The notes below the pieces were generated by a model that worked only from the letters and a program-made list of their open reading frames with translations, had not been told where the DNA came from and ran no database searches. Position numbers and translations under genes: made by a program. Below, piece after piece: positions 6,511-6,540 of a stretch of DNA of 6,540 nt. Numbering within the stretch: position 1 is the stretch's first letter; each line of letters opens with the position of its first letter. Source of the DNA: Candidatus Methanogasteraceae archaeon UBA261 (lineage in GTDB: Archaea; Halobacteriota; Methanosarcinia; Methanosarcinales; Methanogasteraceae); the NCBI GenBank assembly GCA_002506015.1, contig DAWR01000053.1:1-6540 (forward strand), given 5' to 3'.

Positions 6511-6540
6511 ATCGGTGTTGCTATCGAGTCTGTGACATTC

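Overview
The window is ordinary chromosomal core-gene DNA from an archaeon, most likely a euryarchaeote. The evidence is the largest RNA polymerase subunit split into separate A' and A'' genes, a short archaeal-type triosephosphate isomerase of 225 residues, and an ornithine acetyltransferase resembling methanogen versions. The genus cannot be named from the sequence; a methanogen-related or methanotrophic lineage is a guess. No mobile element, CRISPR array, tRNA or rRNA was seen.

Layout from left to right. Bases 1-103 hold a short open frame running in from the left edge, perhaps the 3' end of an unrecognised plus-strand gene. Bases 104-395 are intergenic, with a two-part hairpin just past the end of argJ. 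argJ (minus strand, ending at 396) encodes the enzyme that recycles the acetyl group in arginine synthesis. A divergent promoter region of about 70-90 bp separates it from rpoA1 (1635-4271, plus), which overlaps rpoA2 (4268-5449, plus) by an ATGA junction. Together these two encode the split largest RNA polymerase subunit: A' carries the metal-binding active site and bridge helix, and A'' carries the trigger loop and the C-terminal part of the clamp.

After rpoA2, a 124-bp convergent gap contains a nested inverted repeat that is probably a terminator. Facing it is a 42-residue zinc-ribbon gene (5574-5702, minus), which has a clear TATA box and a nearly leaderless start. tpiA (5789-6466, minus) follows, with a good Shine-Dalgarno site. 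The last 74 bases hold the tpiA leader and possibly the tail of another minus-strand frame.

The main oddity is context. In most euryarchaea rpoA1-rpoA2 follow the rpoH/rpoB genes and precede rpl30e, nusA, rps12 and rps7. Here the pair stands alone between metabolic genes, with its own upstream region and its own likely terminator. I found no convincing undescribed system. The small zinc-ribbon gene, the nested hairpin and the isolated polymerase pair are the points most worth checking.
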